This document shows positions 18,295 through 27,383 of a stretch of DNA of 64,000 bases, in pieces (the stretch's first letter is position 1; each line of letters opens with the position of its first letter). The position numbers and the translations under genes are program-made. Source of the stretch: Prevotella sp. (GTDB lineage Bacteria > Bacteroidota > Bacteroidia > Bacteroidales > Bacteroidaceae); NCBI GenBank assembly GCA_017475265.1, contig JAFVFY010000066.1, forward strand, positions 1 through 64,000, given 5' to 3'. Below the pieces are notes generated by a model. The model ran no database searches and was not told where the DNA came from. It saw nothing but the letters and a program-made list of their open reading frames with translations.

Positions 18295-19296
18295 TCACCT
18301 TGTGGTGCCGCGGAGGATAAGCCTTGTGCGGACGATGCGTCGTTCGGCATGGTTCAGGGGGATGGTGCCCTCGACGTGTCCTATGAGTATGTCGGCCGCC
18401 TCCTCGCCCACCTGAATACCCCGCTGTTCTACGGTGGTCAGCATGGGGTCGGAGGAGGTAGCGCGGTCGTCGTTAGTGAAGCCGCAGATGCTCACGTCCT
18501 CTGGCACGCGCAGTCCCATGTGTTTCACGGTGTAGAGAATGCCTATGGCCGTCTCGTCGTTGATGGCGAAGAAAGCGTCGGGGTAGATATCGCCGTCGAA
18601 CATTTGTGGGGTAATCATCTCCGCGTCGTGGCGATTGTCGCAGATGCGCGTCATCTCCTGTTGGAAAGGCAGCCCATGCTTCAGCAGCGCGTCTTTGTAA
18701 CCGTTGAAGCGGTTCTTTGCTATCTCTAGGTTCGGCTGCGAACCGAAATAGGCTATGCGGCGGCAGCCTGTCTCAATGAGGTGCGTCGTAGCGTTGAACG
18801 CTCCCATGTAGTCATCGACCACAACGCGGCTGGCGTTCACGCCTGTGCAGATGCGGTCGAAAAACACCAGGGGCACGCCAGCCTCCTGCAGCCGGAGAAA
18901 GTGGTCATACTGCTGCGTGTTCTTCGCCTGCGAGACAATGATGCCGCACACCTTGTTCTCGTAGAACGAGCGGCACAGCTGCACTTCACGTTCGTATTGC
19001 TCGCCGCTCTGTGCCACCATGATGTGGTAGCCGTGGGCACCCGCCTCCTCCTCTATACCCTTCAGAATAGTGGCGAAGTAGTAGTGCACCAGCTCAGGAA
19101 TGATTACTCCGATAATCTTCACTGGCTGCACGCGGCTGTGGCGCAGGTTCTCGGCCAGCATGTTGGGGATGAAATTGTGCTCGCGGGCATATTGCTGAAT
19201 CTTCTGCCGCTGCTCCACGGATATGCGTGGCGAGTCCTTCAGTGCACGCGACACCGTGGCCACGGAAACGCCCAGCTCGCGGGCGATGTCTTTCAT
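18295..19296 (-). CDS. LacI-family transcriptional regulator
   Basis: 333 residues from ATG 19296. The N-terminal helix-turn-helix MKDIARELGVSVATVSRALK and hinge-proximal region (about 1-60) are canonical. The rest is a periplasmic-binding-protein-like sugar sensor (IIGVIIPELVHYYFATILKG, VPEDVSICGFTNDDRA). It probably represses or activates its own MFS operon and the divergent SusC operon, since two perfect LacI-type palindromes lie in the shared spacer. The ligand is likely maltose or a starch fragment (inference from neighbours). GTG at 19308 is a less likely start. Confidence 0.93.
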   Translation of the reverse strand: MKDIARELGVSVATVSRALKDSPRISVEQRQKIQQYAREHNFIPNMLAENLRHSRVQPVKIIGVIIPELVHYYFATILKGIEEEAGAHGYHIMVAQSGEQYEREVQLCRSFYENKVCGIIVSQAKNTQQYDHFLRLQEAGVPLVFFDRICTGVNASRVVVDDYMGAFNATTHLIETGCRRIAYFGSQPNLEIAKNRFNGYKDALLKHGLPFQQEMTRICDNRHDAEMITPQMFDGDIYPDAFFAINDETAIGILYTVKHMGLRVPEDVSICGFTNDDRATSSDPMLTTVEQRGIQVGEEAADILIGHVEGTIPLNHAERRIVRTRLILRGTTR

Positions 19297-19362
19297 TGTC
19301 AGTACCACCTTTGTAATTTGCGATTAACTGATTTACGATTTATTTGCGATAATCTTTCGGCG

Positions 19363-19396
19363 CAAATTTAACATAAGTTTCGCGCGCGAAACCAAA
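19363..19396 (-). promoter_or_regulatory. promoter of the lacI-MFS unit
   Basis: Minus strand TTTG (19396-19393), about 22 bases, TAAATTTG (19370-19363). The spacing is a little long. Operator 19377-19392 lies between the two elements, so a bound LacI protein would block this promoter. Confidence 0.5.
19377..19392. promoter_or_regulatory. LacI-type operator 1 (perfect 16 bp palindrome)
   Basis: GTTTCGCGCGCGAAAC, a perfect palindrome with central CG, inside the lacI promoter spacer. Confidence 0.65.
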
Positions 19397-19424
19397 GCCT
19401 TAACATTTCGTTGCAGAGAATGGG

Positions 19425-19440
19425 ATGCAAACGTTTGCAT
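19425..19440. promoter_or_regulatory. LacI-type operator 2 (perfect 16 bp palindrome)
   Basis: ATGCAAACGTTTGCAT. The core GCAAACGTTTGC equals the classical LacI/GalR (PurR-like) operator core. It lies 55 bases upstream of the susC -7 box and 48 bases from operator 1 (centre to centre). That spacing would allow two bound dimers to interact or would suit activation of susC. Confidence 0.75.
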
Positions 19441-19473
19441 TAACCCAATAACGAATTTAAACGAAAAAAAGTG

Positions 19474-19502
19474 TTTCGACATTTAAATATGTCCTATCTT
19501 TG
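19474..19502 (+). promoter_or_regulatory. promoter of the susC operon
   Basis: TATCTTTG at 19495-19502 is a full -7 box. The -33 element is imperfect (TTTC at 19474-19477), which suits a promoter that needs an activator. Expected start near 19509. Confidence 0.6.
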
Positions 19503-19509
19503 CCGAGAA

Positions 19510-19563
19510 TACACGGGCAGACAAGCGGGGGATTGCAAACCTCCTAAAGCATCTGCCCCTGTA
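19510..19563 (+). promoter_or_regulatory. 5-prime-terminal hairpin in the susC leader
   Basis: GGGCAGA (19515-19521) pairs with TCTGCCC (19552-19558); flanking TACA (19510-19513) pairs with TGTA (19560-19563) across one C-C mismatch. The hairpin would begin at the very first bases of the mRNA. A two-codon frame (ATG AAA TGA at 19611-19619) overlaps the susC start ATG ATG at 19616-19621. Confidence 0.5.
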
Positions 19564-19615
19564 CAATGAGTTAAAATTATCAATATTAATACTAACAAAA
19601 CTAACACTAAATGAA

Positions 19616-22600
19616 ATGATGAAGCAGGTAAACATTCAAGTACCGCGTAGGCTGTTGACCCTCCTTTTGGGTCTCTTCCTCACGGTAGGAGCCTTTGCAC
19701 AGCAGATTACTGTGAAAGGCCATGTGAAAGATGCCACTGGTGAAGACGTCATTGGTGCAACCGTTCGTGTAGCGGGAGCCCAAGGCGGCACAGTGACCGA
19801 CTTCGACGGTAATTTCACCATCCAGGCAGCCAAGGGAGCACAGATTACCGTCACCTACATGGGCTACCAGCCGGCCACTGTGGCCGCTGCACCAACGTTG
19901 GAGGTGACGTTGCAAGATGACTCCCAGTTACTTAATGATGTGGTTGTCATCGGTTACGGTGTGGCCAAGAAAAATGATCTCACTGGTTCGGTGACGGCAC
20001 TGAAGCCCGACGAGAAGAACCACGGTATCATCACCACCGCACAGGACATGATCCAGGGTAAGATTGCCGGTGTGAACGTGAGCACGGGCAGCGGCGCACC
20101 GGGCGAGGGAGCCATGATACGCATCCGCGGCGGTGCGTCGCTCAATGCCAACAACGACCCGCTGATTGTCATCGACGGTATGCCGATGGACCCCAACGCC
20201 ACGAAGGGTATGAACAACCCGCTGTCGCTGGTCAACCCTAACGACATCGAGTCATTCACCGTCCTGAAGGACGCATCGGCAACGGCCATCTACGGTAGCC
20301 GAGGCTCTAACGGTGTCATCATCATCACCACGAAGAAAGGACGCAGGAACCAGTCGCCCAAGGTGAGCTACAACGGAACACTCTCCGTGAGCACCATCGC
20401 CAAGAAGCTCGACGTGATGAACGCCAGTGAGTATGTGGAGCAGATCAAGAACCAGTATGGCGAGGACTCTCCCGCCTATCTCGGACTGGGATGGAAGCAG
20501 TTCAACGACGACGGCACGCCTAACTTCGCCGCCGGCACCTACGAGACCAAATGGCAGGACGAAATCTTCCGTGGCGCCGTCAGCCACGACCACAACGTGA
20601 GCCTCACCGGCGGTCTGGGCAACGACAAGTGGGCTATGCCCTACCGCGTCAGCGCAGGCTACACCAACCAGCAGGGTATCCTCAAGGGTTCGGACTACAG
20701 CCGCTTCACGGCAGGATTCACGCTGAACCCCTCGCTGCTCGACGACCACCTGAACCTGAACATCAACGGTAAGTACTCCTACTCGAAGACTAACCCCGGC
20801 GGACAGGGTGCCATCGGTGCTGCATTCATCATGGACCCCACAAGGCCCATCAAGAGCAGCGACGAGCAGTTCAAGAACTGGGGCGGCTACTGGCAGTGGG
20901 TGACTCCCACCGACGCCTTCGACCCGACATTCCCCTACCAGCGCAACAGCGACGCACCGGAGAACCCGATGGAGAAGGTGGACCACTACACCTTCAACAA
21001 GAGCTCCAACGTGCTGCTGGGTAACTTCGAGGCCGACTATAAGATTCATGGCCTGGAGGATGTGCGTCTGCACTTCAACCTCGCAGGAGAGTATGCCACT
21101 GGTGGTGAGTACACCAGCAATAACCGCTATTCCACCTACGGTTATTATTATGGTGGATCAGGCGACAACAAGGAGAAGAAGTACAACCTCATTGCAACGG
21201 CTTACGCACAGTACTACAAGGACTTCAACAAGAACCACCACTTCGACATCATGGGCGGTTATGAGTACAGCCACATGAAGTACTGGGGAGACCTGTGGTA
21301 CAAGGACTACTATCCCAGCACCTATCAGGGCACATTCGATGACGGCACATCCAAGGCAGGTGCCGTGAACAGCGAGTCCAACGACAGCTGGAAGGGCCAG
21401 ACCTTCATCGTCTCGTGGTACGGACGTGCCAACTACACGCTCATGGACCGCTACCTCCTCACTTTCACCGCCCGTTACGACGGTTCCAGCCGCTTTGCCG
21501 ACGGACACCGCTGGGGCTTCTTCCCCTCAGCAGCCCTGGCCTGGAGAGTGAAGGACGAGGCCTTCCTGAAGAATGTCGATGCCATCAGCGACCTGAAGAT
21601 TCGTCTCGGTTGGGGTAAGACAGGACAGCAGGACACTGGCCGTGAGTACTATACACCTATCTATCGCAGGAGCAACAATCCTTACTACTACTACCCCGTA
21701 GGCCCCAACAACGAAGGTGTGCTCAACCAGCCGCTGGTTTACAACAACGACCTGACGTGGGAGACCACTACGACGTGGAACCTGGGTCTGGACTTCGGAA
21801 TGTTCAACCAGCGACTTACCCTCACCGTCGATGCCTATAAGCGCAAGACCACCGACCTGCTCTGCACACCGACCATCCCCGGCGGCATGAACTTCGACAA
21901 CGCCATGATGCTGAACTCTGGCTCGCTGAAGAACACCGGTATAGAGGTGGCCATCACGGGCAAGCCCGTGCAGACCAAGGACTGGTTTGTGGAGCTTGGT
22001 GTGAACTTCGCCTATAACAAGAACAAGATCAGCGAACTCTACGGTGGACGCGACATGGTGGAGGCCGGTATGCAGGTGGGCCAGAACCAGGCTATCACAT
22101 ATAATAAGGTGGGCTTGGCAGCAAACTCCTTCTGGGTTTACCAGCAGGTCTATGACCAGGGCGGACGTCCCATCATGGGTGCTTACGTAGACCGTAATGC
22201 CGACGGTGTCATCGATGAGAACGACCGCTACTTCTACAAGAACATCACGGCTCCCTGGACGGGCGGATTCAGCTTCAAGGTGGCCTACAAGCAGTGGGAC
22301 CTCGGCACCAACTTCCGTGGCAGCTTCGGAAACTACGTCTACAACGACATAGAGCAGGGAAGGGCCAACTCGGCGGTGCTCTACAACTCGAAGGGATACT
22401 ACGAGAACAGCACCAAGGACTATGTGGCACTGAAGTGGAACTCCTACAACTATCCGCTCACCGACTACTTCGTGCAGAACGCCTCGTTCCTCAAGTGCGA
22501 CAACATCACGCTGGGCTACAACTTTGAGAATCTCTTCAAGGGAGGCAGCTATGATGGAGTGTCGGGACGTATCTACGCTTCGTGCACCAACGTCTTCACC

Positions 22601-22705
22601 ATCACCAAGTACAAGGGAATCGACCCCGAGCAGACCTCCGGTCGTGAGGGTAGCATCTACCCCCGCTGCCGCACCTTCCTCATGGGACTTAACCTGAACT
22701 TCTGA
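19616..22705 (+). CDS. susC: SusC-like TonB-dependent outer-membrane transporter
   Basis: 1029 residues. Signal peptide to about residue 29, a carboxypeptidase-regulatory-like domain (about 31-104; ITVKGHVKDATGEDVIGATV), a TonB-box-like segment DVVVIGYGVAKKNDLTG (108-124), a plug (about 118-240; LIVIDGMPMD, AIYGSRGSNGVIIITTKKG), then a 22-strand barrel ending TFLMGLNLNF. It would import maltodextrins through the outer membrane, energised by TonB, with SusD as its lid. It is the first gene of susC-susD-susE-susF. Substrate is inferred from the amylase and SusE/F neighbours. Confidence 0.95.
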   Translation: MMKQVNIQVPRRLLTLLLGLFLTVGAFAQQITVKGHVKDATGEDVIGATVRVAGAQGGTVTDFDGNFTIQAAKGAQITVTYMGYQPATVAAAPTLEVTLQDDSQLLNDVVVIGYGVAKKNDLTGSVTALKPDEKNHGIITTAQDMIQGKIAGVNVSTGSGAPGEGAMIRIRGGASLNANNDPLIVIDGMPMDPNATKGMNNPLSLVNPNDIESFTVLKDASATAIYGSRGSNGVIIITTKKGRRNQSPKVSYNGTLSVSTIAKKLDVMNASEYVEQIKNQYGEDSPAYLGLGWKQFNDDGTPNFAAGTYETKWQDEIFRGAVSHDHNVSLTGGLGNDKWAMPYRVSAGYTNQQGILKGSDYSRFTAGFTLNPSLLDDHLNLNINGKYSYSKTNPGGQGAIGAAFIMDPTRPIKSSDEQFKNWGGYWQWVTPTDAFDPTFPYQRNSDAPENPMEKVDHYTFNKSSNVLLGNFEADYKIHGLEDVRLHFNLAGEYATGGEYTSNNRYSTYGYYYGGSGDNKEKKYNLIATAYAQYYKDFNKNHHFDIMGGYEYSHMKYWGDLWYKDYYPSTYQGTFDDGTSKAGAVNSESNDSWKGQTFIVSWYGRANYTLMDRYLLTFTARYDGSSRFADGHRWGFFPSAALAWRVKDEAFLKNVDAISDLKIRLGWGKTGQQDTGREYYTPIYRRSNNPYYYYPVGPNNEGVLNQPLVYNNDLTWETTTTWNLGLDFGMFNQRLTLTVDAYKRKTTDLLCTPTIPGGMNFDNAMMLNSGSLKNTGIEVAITGKPVQTKDWFVELGVNFAYNKNKISELYGGRDMVEAGMQVGQNQAITYNKVGLAANSFWVYQQVYDQGGRPIMGAYVDRNADGVIDENDRYFYKNITAPWTGGFSFKVAYKQWDLGTNFRGSFGNYVYNDIEQGRANSAVLYNSKGYYENSTKDYVALKWNSYNYPLTDYFVQNASFLKCDNITLGYNFENLFKGGSYDGVSGRIYASCTNVFTITKYKGIDPEQTSGREGSIYPRCRTFLMGLNLNF

Positions 22706-22747
22706 GTAACAAATTGTAAATAGAAAATTCGTAAATCGTAAATAAAT

Positions 22748-24472
22748 ATGGCTACCAAGATATCAAAATTCATCACCTTCGGTCTCGTATGCTGCGCAAC
22801 GAGCGTAGCCCTCACGAGCTGCATGAAGGACCTCGACAAAGGCAACATTGACCCGCATGTGCAGGCCGAGCCTGATATGACCGCCCTGTACAGCAAGTGC
22901 TATGCCGGACTCATCATGGAGGGTAACGACGGTGGTGCCGACTTCACCATCGACGATGCCGGTAAATCGACCCTGCTGCGAAACATCTTCAACTTCAACG
23001 AGCTGCCCACCGACGAGGCTATCTGCTGGTGGAGCGACGGCGGTATTGTCGATATAGGCTTCAACCAGTGCATGCCAGGAACTGCTTCGCTGCGATTCCT
23101 CTACTACCGGCTGGTGTCGAACATCTCGTTCTGCAACCACTACCTCGAACTGAGCCAGGCACAGGAAGACCAGACACGGCTGGCTGAGGTTCGCTTCCTC
23201 CGTGCTTTCAACTACTACCAGATGCTCGACTTCTTCGGTGATCCCCCTTTCACCACGGCCATCTCCGCTGAGACTCCGCGTCAGGCTCACACCTACAATG
23301 AGAAGTTCGTGGAAGGTCAGGAATACTCCCGTTCCGAGCTGCTTGCCATGGGCCGTGAGTTCCTCTTCAACTGGATTAAGAGCGAGCTGGAAGCCATCGA
23401 GCCTAACATGCTCGAACCGAAGGCCAAGACCGACACCGATCCCGACTACGGACGCGCTGACAAGGCTGCCGTATGGACGCTGCTTGGCAGGCTCTACCTC
23501 AATGCCGGAACATACCTGAACAACGACGGACAGAACAATCCTTATTGGGCTCAGGTGTTGGAGTACGCCCAGAGGGTGATTAGCTCTGGCTACTCACTCT
23601 TTGATTACTCGAAGATGTCCTCTGAAGCAAAGGCCAACGGCTACCAGCCCTACGACCTCCTCTTCATGGGCGATAACGGCTCTAACGGTGCTTCGTGCGA
23701 GGCCATCCTGCCGCTGCTGCAGGACGGTAAGAAGACAAAGGGATGGGGAGGCTCGCTCTTCTTCGTAGCCGCCATGTGGAACAGCAGCATGTCCACTGTT
23801 GTAGGACTTGACGCCGGCACTACGGGTAACAACTGGAGCGGTATGCGCTGCCGCCCGCAGCTCATCGAGAAGTTCACCAACAACCCCGCTTCGTTCGTAG
23901 GAAAGACTACGGCTGACATCCGTGCCATGGGCATCGACGACCGCGCACTCTTCTGGGGACTGGGCTCAGGCAACGACAAGCGCACGCTTGAGCTTGGCGA
24001 CAACTCCAACTTCTTCCAGGGTATCGTCACTACAAAGTGGAACAACAATTACTCTAACGGCGGTACGCCCCACGACACCTACGACGTGGACATCGACTTC
24101 TTCCTCTTCCGTGCCGCAGAAGCATACCTCAATGCCGCTGAGGCCGCACTCCACCTGGGTAACGCCAGCGTAGCCAAGGAATGTATCGACAAGCTGCGCA
24201 ACCGCGCACATGCTGTCACCAAAACCAGCTACACCCTGCAGGATGTGCTCGACGAGCGTGCCCGCGAGTTCTACTTCGAGGGTCAGCGCCGTGTAGACCT
24301 TATCCGCTTCAACCAGTTTGGAGGCCCGACGTCATACATATGGGACTATAAGGGCGGATTCCCCAACGGCGGCACCTTCGACAAGACTCGCAATGTGTTC
24401 CCGCTGCCTTCATCGGAAGTGCTGGCTAACAAGAACCTCACTCAGATTGACGGCTATAACGAAGCCGAGTAA
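22748..24472 (+). CDS. susD: SusD/RagB-family surface lipoprotein
   Basis: 574 residues. Signal peptide with lipobox ALTSC (Cys25). A TPR-like helical SusD fold is visible in RFLRAFNYYQMLDFFGDPPF, AEVRF, and the C-terminal block FFLFRAAEAYLNAAEAAL followed by RAREFYFEGQRRVDLIRFNQF. It binds starch oligosaccharides on the surface and caps SusC. It lies 42 bases after susC; the spacer has short AAATCGTAAAT-like repeats. Confidence 0.95.
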   Translation: MATKISKFITFGLVCCATSVALTSCMKDLDKGNIDPHVQAEPDMTALYSKCYAGLIMEGNDGGADFTIDDAGKSTLLRNIFNFNELPTDEAICWWSDGGIVDIGFNQCMPGTASLRFLYYRLVSNISFCNHYLELSQAQEDQTRLAEVRFLRAFNYYQMLDFFGDPPFTTAISAETPRQAHTYNEKFVEGQEYSRSELLAMGREFLFNWIKSELEAIEPNMLEPKAKTDTDPDYGRADKAAVWTLLGRLYLNAGTYLNNDGQNNPYWAQVLEYAQRVISSGYSLFDYSKMSSEAKANGYQPYDLLFMGDNGSNGASCEAILPLLQDGKKTKGWGGSLFFVAAMWNSSMSTVVGLDAGTTGNNWSGMRCRPQLIEKFTNNPASFVGKTTADIRAMGIDDRALFWGLGSGNDKRTLELGDNSNFFQGIVTTKWNNNYSNGGTPHDTYDVDIDFFLFRAAEAYLNAAEAALHLGNASVAKECIDKLRNRAHAVTKTSYTLQDVLDERAREFYFEGQRRVDLIRFNQFGGPTSYIWDYKGGFPNGGTFDKTRNVFPLPSSEVLANKNLTQIDGYNEAE

Positions 24473-24512
24473 TACATTTTATTTATTTACAGAATCTTAA
24501 TAAGAACGCAAT

Positions 24513-25727
24513 ATGAACAACAGACTATTGCTTGGCGCCATGCTTTTGGGCGCCGCCAGCTTATTCACAGCTTGCTCGGATGACAACGACTCGAATCCCA
24601 CGCTGATACAGCCAACGGTATTCACGCTGAACACTCCGGCATACGTCAGCGAGACCGTTGACCTCTTGAATACCAATGCGCTTACTATCTCTTGGTCGCA
24701 GCCGAAGTTCACCGCCGACAATGCGCCTATCAACGCCACCTACGAGATTCAGGTTTCGCCGACGGGACAGTTCAACGTGTCGCTCGCCGAGGCCGATGCC
24801 GATGAGGAGGGAACAACGATTGCAGACTATGCCGTCATCGACCGCACCACTCAGCTCTGCCGCTATGACCTCACATCCGAGGATCTCGACAAGGCTCTCA
24901 TGCAGGTGGCCAAGTGGACCGAGAGCACACTCCCGGAAACCCATACGGCATACATCCGTGTGATGGCCTATTTCCTTGAGGGACAGACGAAGCTGAACCC
25001 CGTGATTTCGAATGTCATCGAGGTGAGCGTCAATCCCTACTACATCGAGCTGAAGGATGCCGCACCTATCATGTGGTTCCTCGTGGGTAACAACTTCGGC
25101 GACGGCGCCTGGAGCAACAAACCCGGCGAGAGCAGCTTCCCGATGTTCGTGCAGAGCGGTTACACCTACGACAAGAAGACTGGAGCAGGTGAGATTACCT
25201 ACCTGAACTACTTCAACACCGATGGTTGGAAGATTCAGCCCGCTGACTTCAACTGGGACTACGGTTTCATGGGCAATGGCGCCAATCTGGCCATCTATCG
25301 TAATGGCGGCGGCGACAACGGTAACATCTGGTGCGAACCCGAGGGTTACTATCTCGTCACCGTGAACACCGGTACGCTGGAGTGTACCATCACTCCCCAG
25401 GACATCACTCCAACGAAGTACGACCAGATTTGCATGGCTGGAAGCTTTAACGAGTGGGGCGACACCAATATGCTTCCCGTGAACAAGAGCGGAGAGAACC
25501 ACGTTTGGTGCTACACTATGACTGTAGAGCCAGAAAAGGTGGAGCAGGTCAAGTTCAAGATTGCCGGCTCGTGGGACACCAACTGGGGCTACGGAGCTGC
25601 CGATGGTGAGGTGAACACCTGCGGTAAGGCTACTGCTGGAGGAAAGAACATCGGCGTGGCAGAGGGAACATGGATTATCATGTTCAACGACATCACCGGC
25701 GAGTTCAGCATCATTCCAAAACCGTAA
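24513..25727 (+). CDS. SusE-like starch-binding lipoprotein
   Basis: 404 residues. Lipobox FTAC (Cys21) followed by acidic SDDNDS, which resembles the Bacteroidota surface-export signal. N-terminal SusE Ig-like domain (about 30-170; NALTISWSQPKF, ATYEIQVSPTGQF), then two tandem carbohydrate-binding modules (about 180-290 and 300-404; ICMAGSFNEWGDTNMLPVN). It should help hold starch at the cell surface. It is third in the sus operon, 40 bases after susD. Confidence 0.88.
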   Translation: MNNRLLLGAMLLGAASLFTACSDDNDSNPTLIQPTVFTLNTPAYVSETVDLLNTNALTISWSQPKFTADNAPINATYEIQVSPTGQFNVSLAEADADEEGTTIADYAVIDRTTQLCRYDLTSEDLDKALMQVAKWTESTLPETHTAYIRVMAYFLEGQTKLNPVISNVIEVSVNPYYIELKDAAPIMWFLVGNNFGDGAWSNKPGESSFPMFVQSGYTYDKKTGAGEITYLNYFNTDGWKIQPADFNWDYGFMGNGANLAIYRNGGGDNGNIWCEPEGYYLVTVNTGTLECTITPQDITPTKYDQICMAGSFNEWGDTNMLPVNKSGENHVWCYTMTVEPEKVEQVKFKIAGSWDTNWGYGAADGEVNTCGKATAGGKNIGVAEGTWIIMFNDITGEFSIIPKP

Positions 25728-25767
25728 TGAAATACCTCCACAACTCCACAACTTTTTCGTTCATTGC

Positions 25768-25784
25768 CACGGCTGTGAGCCGTG
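25768..25784 (+). promoter_or_regulatory. intercistronic hairpin between SusE-like and SusF-like genes
   Basis: CACGGCT (25768-25774), loop GTG, AGCCGTG (25778-25784), flanked on both sides by ACTCCACAACT heptamer-like repeats. No T-run follows. It may cap the upstream mRNA and tune relative levels. Confidence 0.45.
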
Positions 25785-25822
25785 ACAGAATAACTCCACA
25801 ACTACTAAAATAAATAAACATT

Positions 25823-27304
25823 ATGACAAAGAAAATATTCATGGGATTGGCCTTGGCAGCAGGACTCTGGTCCTGCACCGAGGACTACACCGACTGGGAG
25901 TCACCACAGAAAAACGACTCCAACGACCCCGTGCAGAAATTTGCGCTGGCCATCCAGCCCACGGTCCAAGCCATTGATTTCGCTACGGAGAAAGCACAGA
26001 CCATTCAGCTTTTCACCACCAACGCAGGGGATAAGGTTGAGGGTTACGCTTTGGAATTTACAGCCAATGACACCGAAAAGAGTGCCACCATCAATGCCAC
26101 TCCCGATGGCAAGGTCACCGCTGCCGACCTCATCGGCGTGGTGAAGAGCATCTATGGCAATGCTCCTGAGGAGCGCACCTTCAATGTGGCCGTTGCCACC
26201 GACGTCACCATCAGCACAGCCGACGGCGATGTAAAGGCAAGGAAAACGGCTACACCCTTCACGCTGAAAGCCAAGCTGGAGGCTTCCTACATCGCTCCCG
26301 CATACTACGTTGTCGGCGGAACCCTCGACTGGGCAGCATCAGCAGCAAGCAAGGAGCAGAAGTTCAGCCACAGCGACAAGAGCGTCTATGATGACCCCGT
26401 CTTCACCATTACCATCCCCGCTTCGTCGGGCGACACATGGTTTGCTATCGGCGATGATGAGGCCCTCGACGCTATCACCAACAACGGAGACTGGAGCAAG
26501 CTGCTCGGCACCACCGCAGGAAACGGCGACACCAGCCTTACTGGTACGCTAGCTCCACGCAGCGAGCTTGGCAACGAAGGTAGCATCTGCATGCCTGGCT
26601 CACTGGGAGCTTCGTTCTTCAAGATCACTATCAACATGGAGGAGTACTCCTACGAAATCACGCCCGTGGTTATCGCCGCACAGTACTATGTCGTCGGTGA
26701 CGTTCAGGGTTGGAGCGATAGCAAGAAGACCTGTCTCTTCACCCCTGGCGAGAACAATATTCTCTCCTACACCACGAAGTGGAAGGGTGAGTATGACCTG
26801 AAAATCTGGGATGCCAACAGCTTCGGCAATTGGGATGCTGCATGGGGTTGTGCCGTCGACGGTGACAACTCGCCTAGCGGCAACCTGATTAACAGCGGCG
26901 CACAGGCCATCTCGGCTCCCTCGGCAGAGTTCTACACCTTCACCATCGACTTGAACACCATGACCTACACATGGACGAAGCTCGCTAACCAGTCTCCCAC
27001 CGAGTACACTAACATCTCGCTTATTGGTGAGTTCAACGGTTGGGGTGGTGACTTCGAACTGGAGCAAGTGACGCCGCACAACTGGTATGCTATCTACACT
27101 CAGGCAGCTGACGGACAGCTGAAGTTCCGCGCCAACCACGACTGGAGCACCAACTGGGGCTTTGGCAACGACATGGACTGGAACGTGACTGACGCTTTCA
27201 ACAAGATTGGTTCCAACGGAGCAGGTAATATCTTCGTTCCTGCTGGCACATACGCCGTCTACCTTAATGACATTACCGGTTCAATGATGTTTGTCGCCCA
27301 GTAA
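25823..27304 (+). CDS. SusF-like starch-binding lipoprotein
   Basis: 493 residues. Lipobox LWSC (Cys18) followed by TEDYTDWE. An N-terminal SusE/F Ig-like domain (about 35-145; KFALAIQPTVQAIDF) is followed by three carbohydrate-binding modules starting near 150 (YYVVGGTLDW), 285 (YYVVGDVQGWSDS) and 395 (ISLIGEFNGWGGDFEL). The repeated aromatic Trp pattern suits glucan binding. It is the last gene of the sus operon, ending just before a strong terminator. Confidence 0.88.
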   Translation: MTKKIFMGLALAAGLWSCTEDYTDWESPQKNDSNDPVQKFALAIQPTVQAIDFATEKAQTIQLFTTNAGDKVEGYALEFTANDTEKSATINATPDGKVTAADLIGVVKSIYGNAPEERTFNVAVATDVTISTADGDVKARKTATPFTLKAKLEASYIAPAYYVVGGTLDWAASAASKEQKFSHSDKSVYDDPVFTITIPASSGDTWFAIGDDEALDAITNNGDWSKLLGTTAGNGDTSLTGTLAPRSELGNEGSICMPGSLGASFFKITINMEEYSYEITPVVIAAQYYVVGDVQGWSDSKKTCLFTPGENNILSYTTKWKGEYDLKIWDANSFGNWDAAWGCAVDGDNSPSGNLINSGAQAISAPSAEFYTFTIDLNTMTYTWTKLANQSPTEYTNISLIGEFNGWGGDFELEQVTPHNWYAIYTQAADGQLKFRANHDWSTNWGFGNDMDWNVTDAFNKIGSNGAGNIFVPAGTYAVYLNDITGSMMFVAQ

Positions 27305-27324
27305 GTCTGGTCATTATATCAATA

Positions 27325-27367
27325 AAATTTGGGTCGCGCTCCATTAAAAAGAGCGCGACCCAAATTT
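27325..27367. terminator. bidirectional terminator between susF-like and amylase genes
   Basis: A 17-base perfect stem (27325-27341 with 27351-27367, GC-rich core GGGTCGCGCTC) with a nine-base loop and AAATTT ends, so both strands have a T-run. It serves the convergent genes on either side. Confidence 0.9.
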
Positions 27368-27383
27368 ATATAGGATTGTTGTG

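Noticed and set aside
20252-21073. 273-codon frame opposite susC
   Set aside because: Shadow of the SusC coding strand; low-complexity Val/Leu/His composition.
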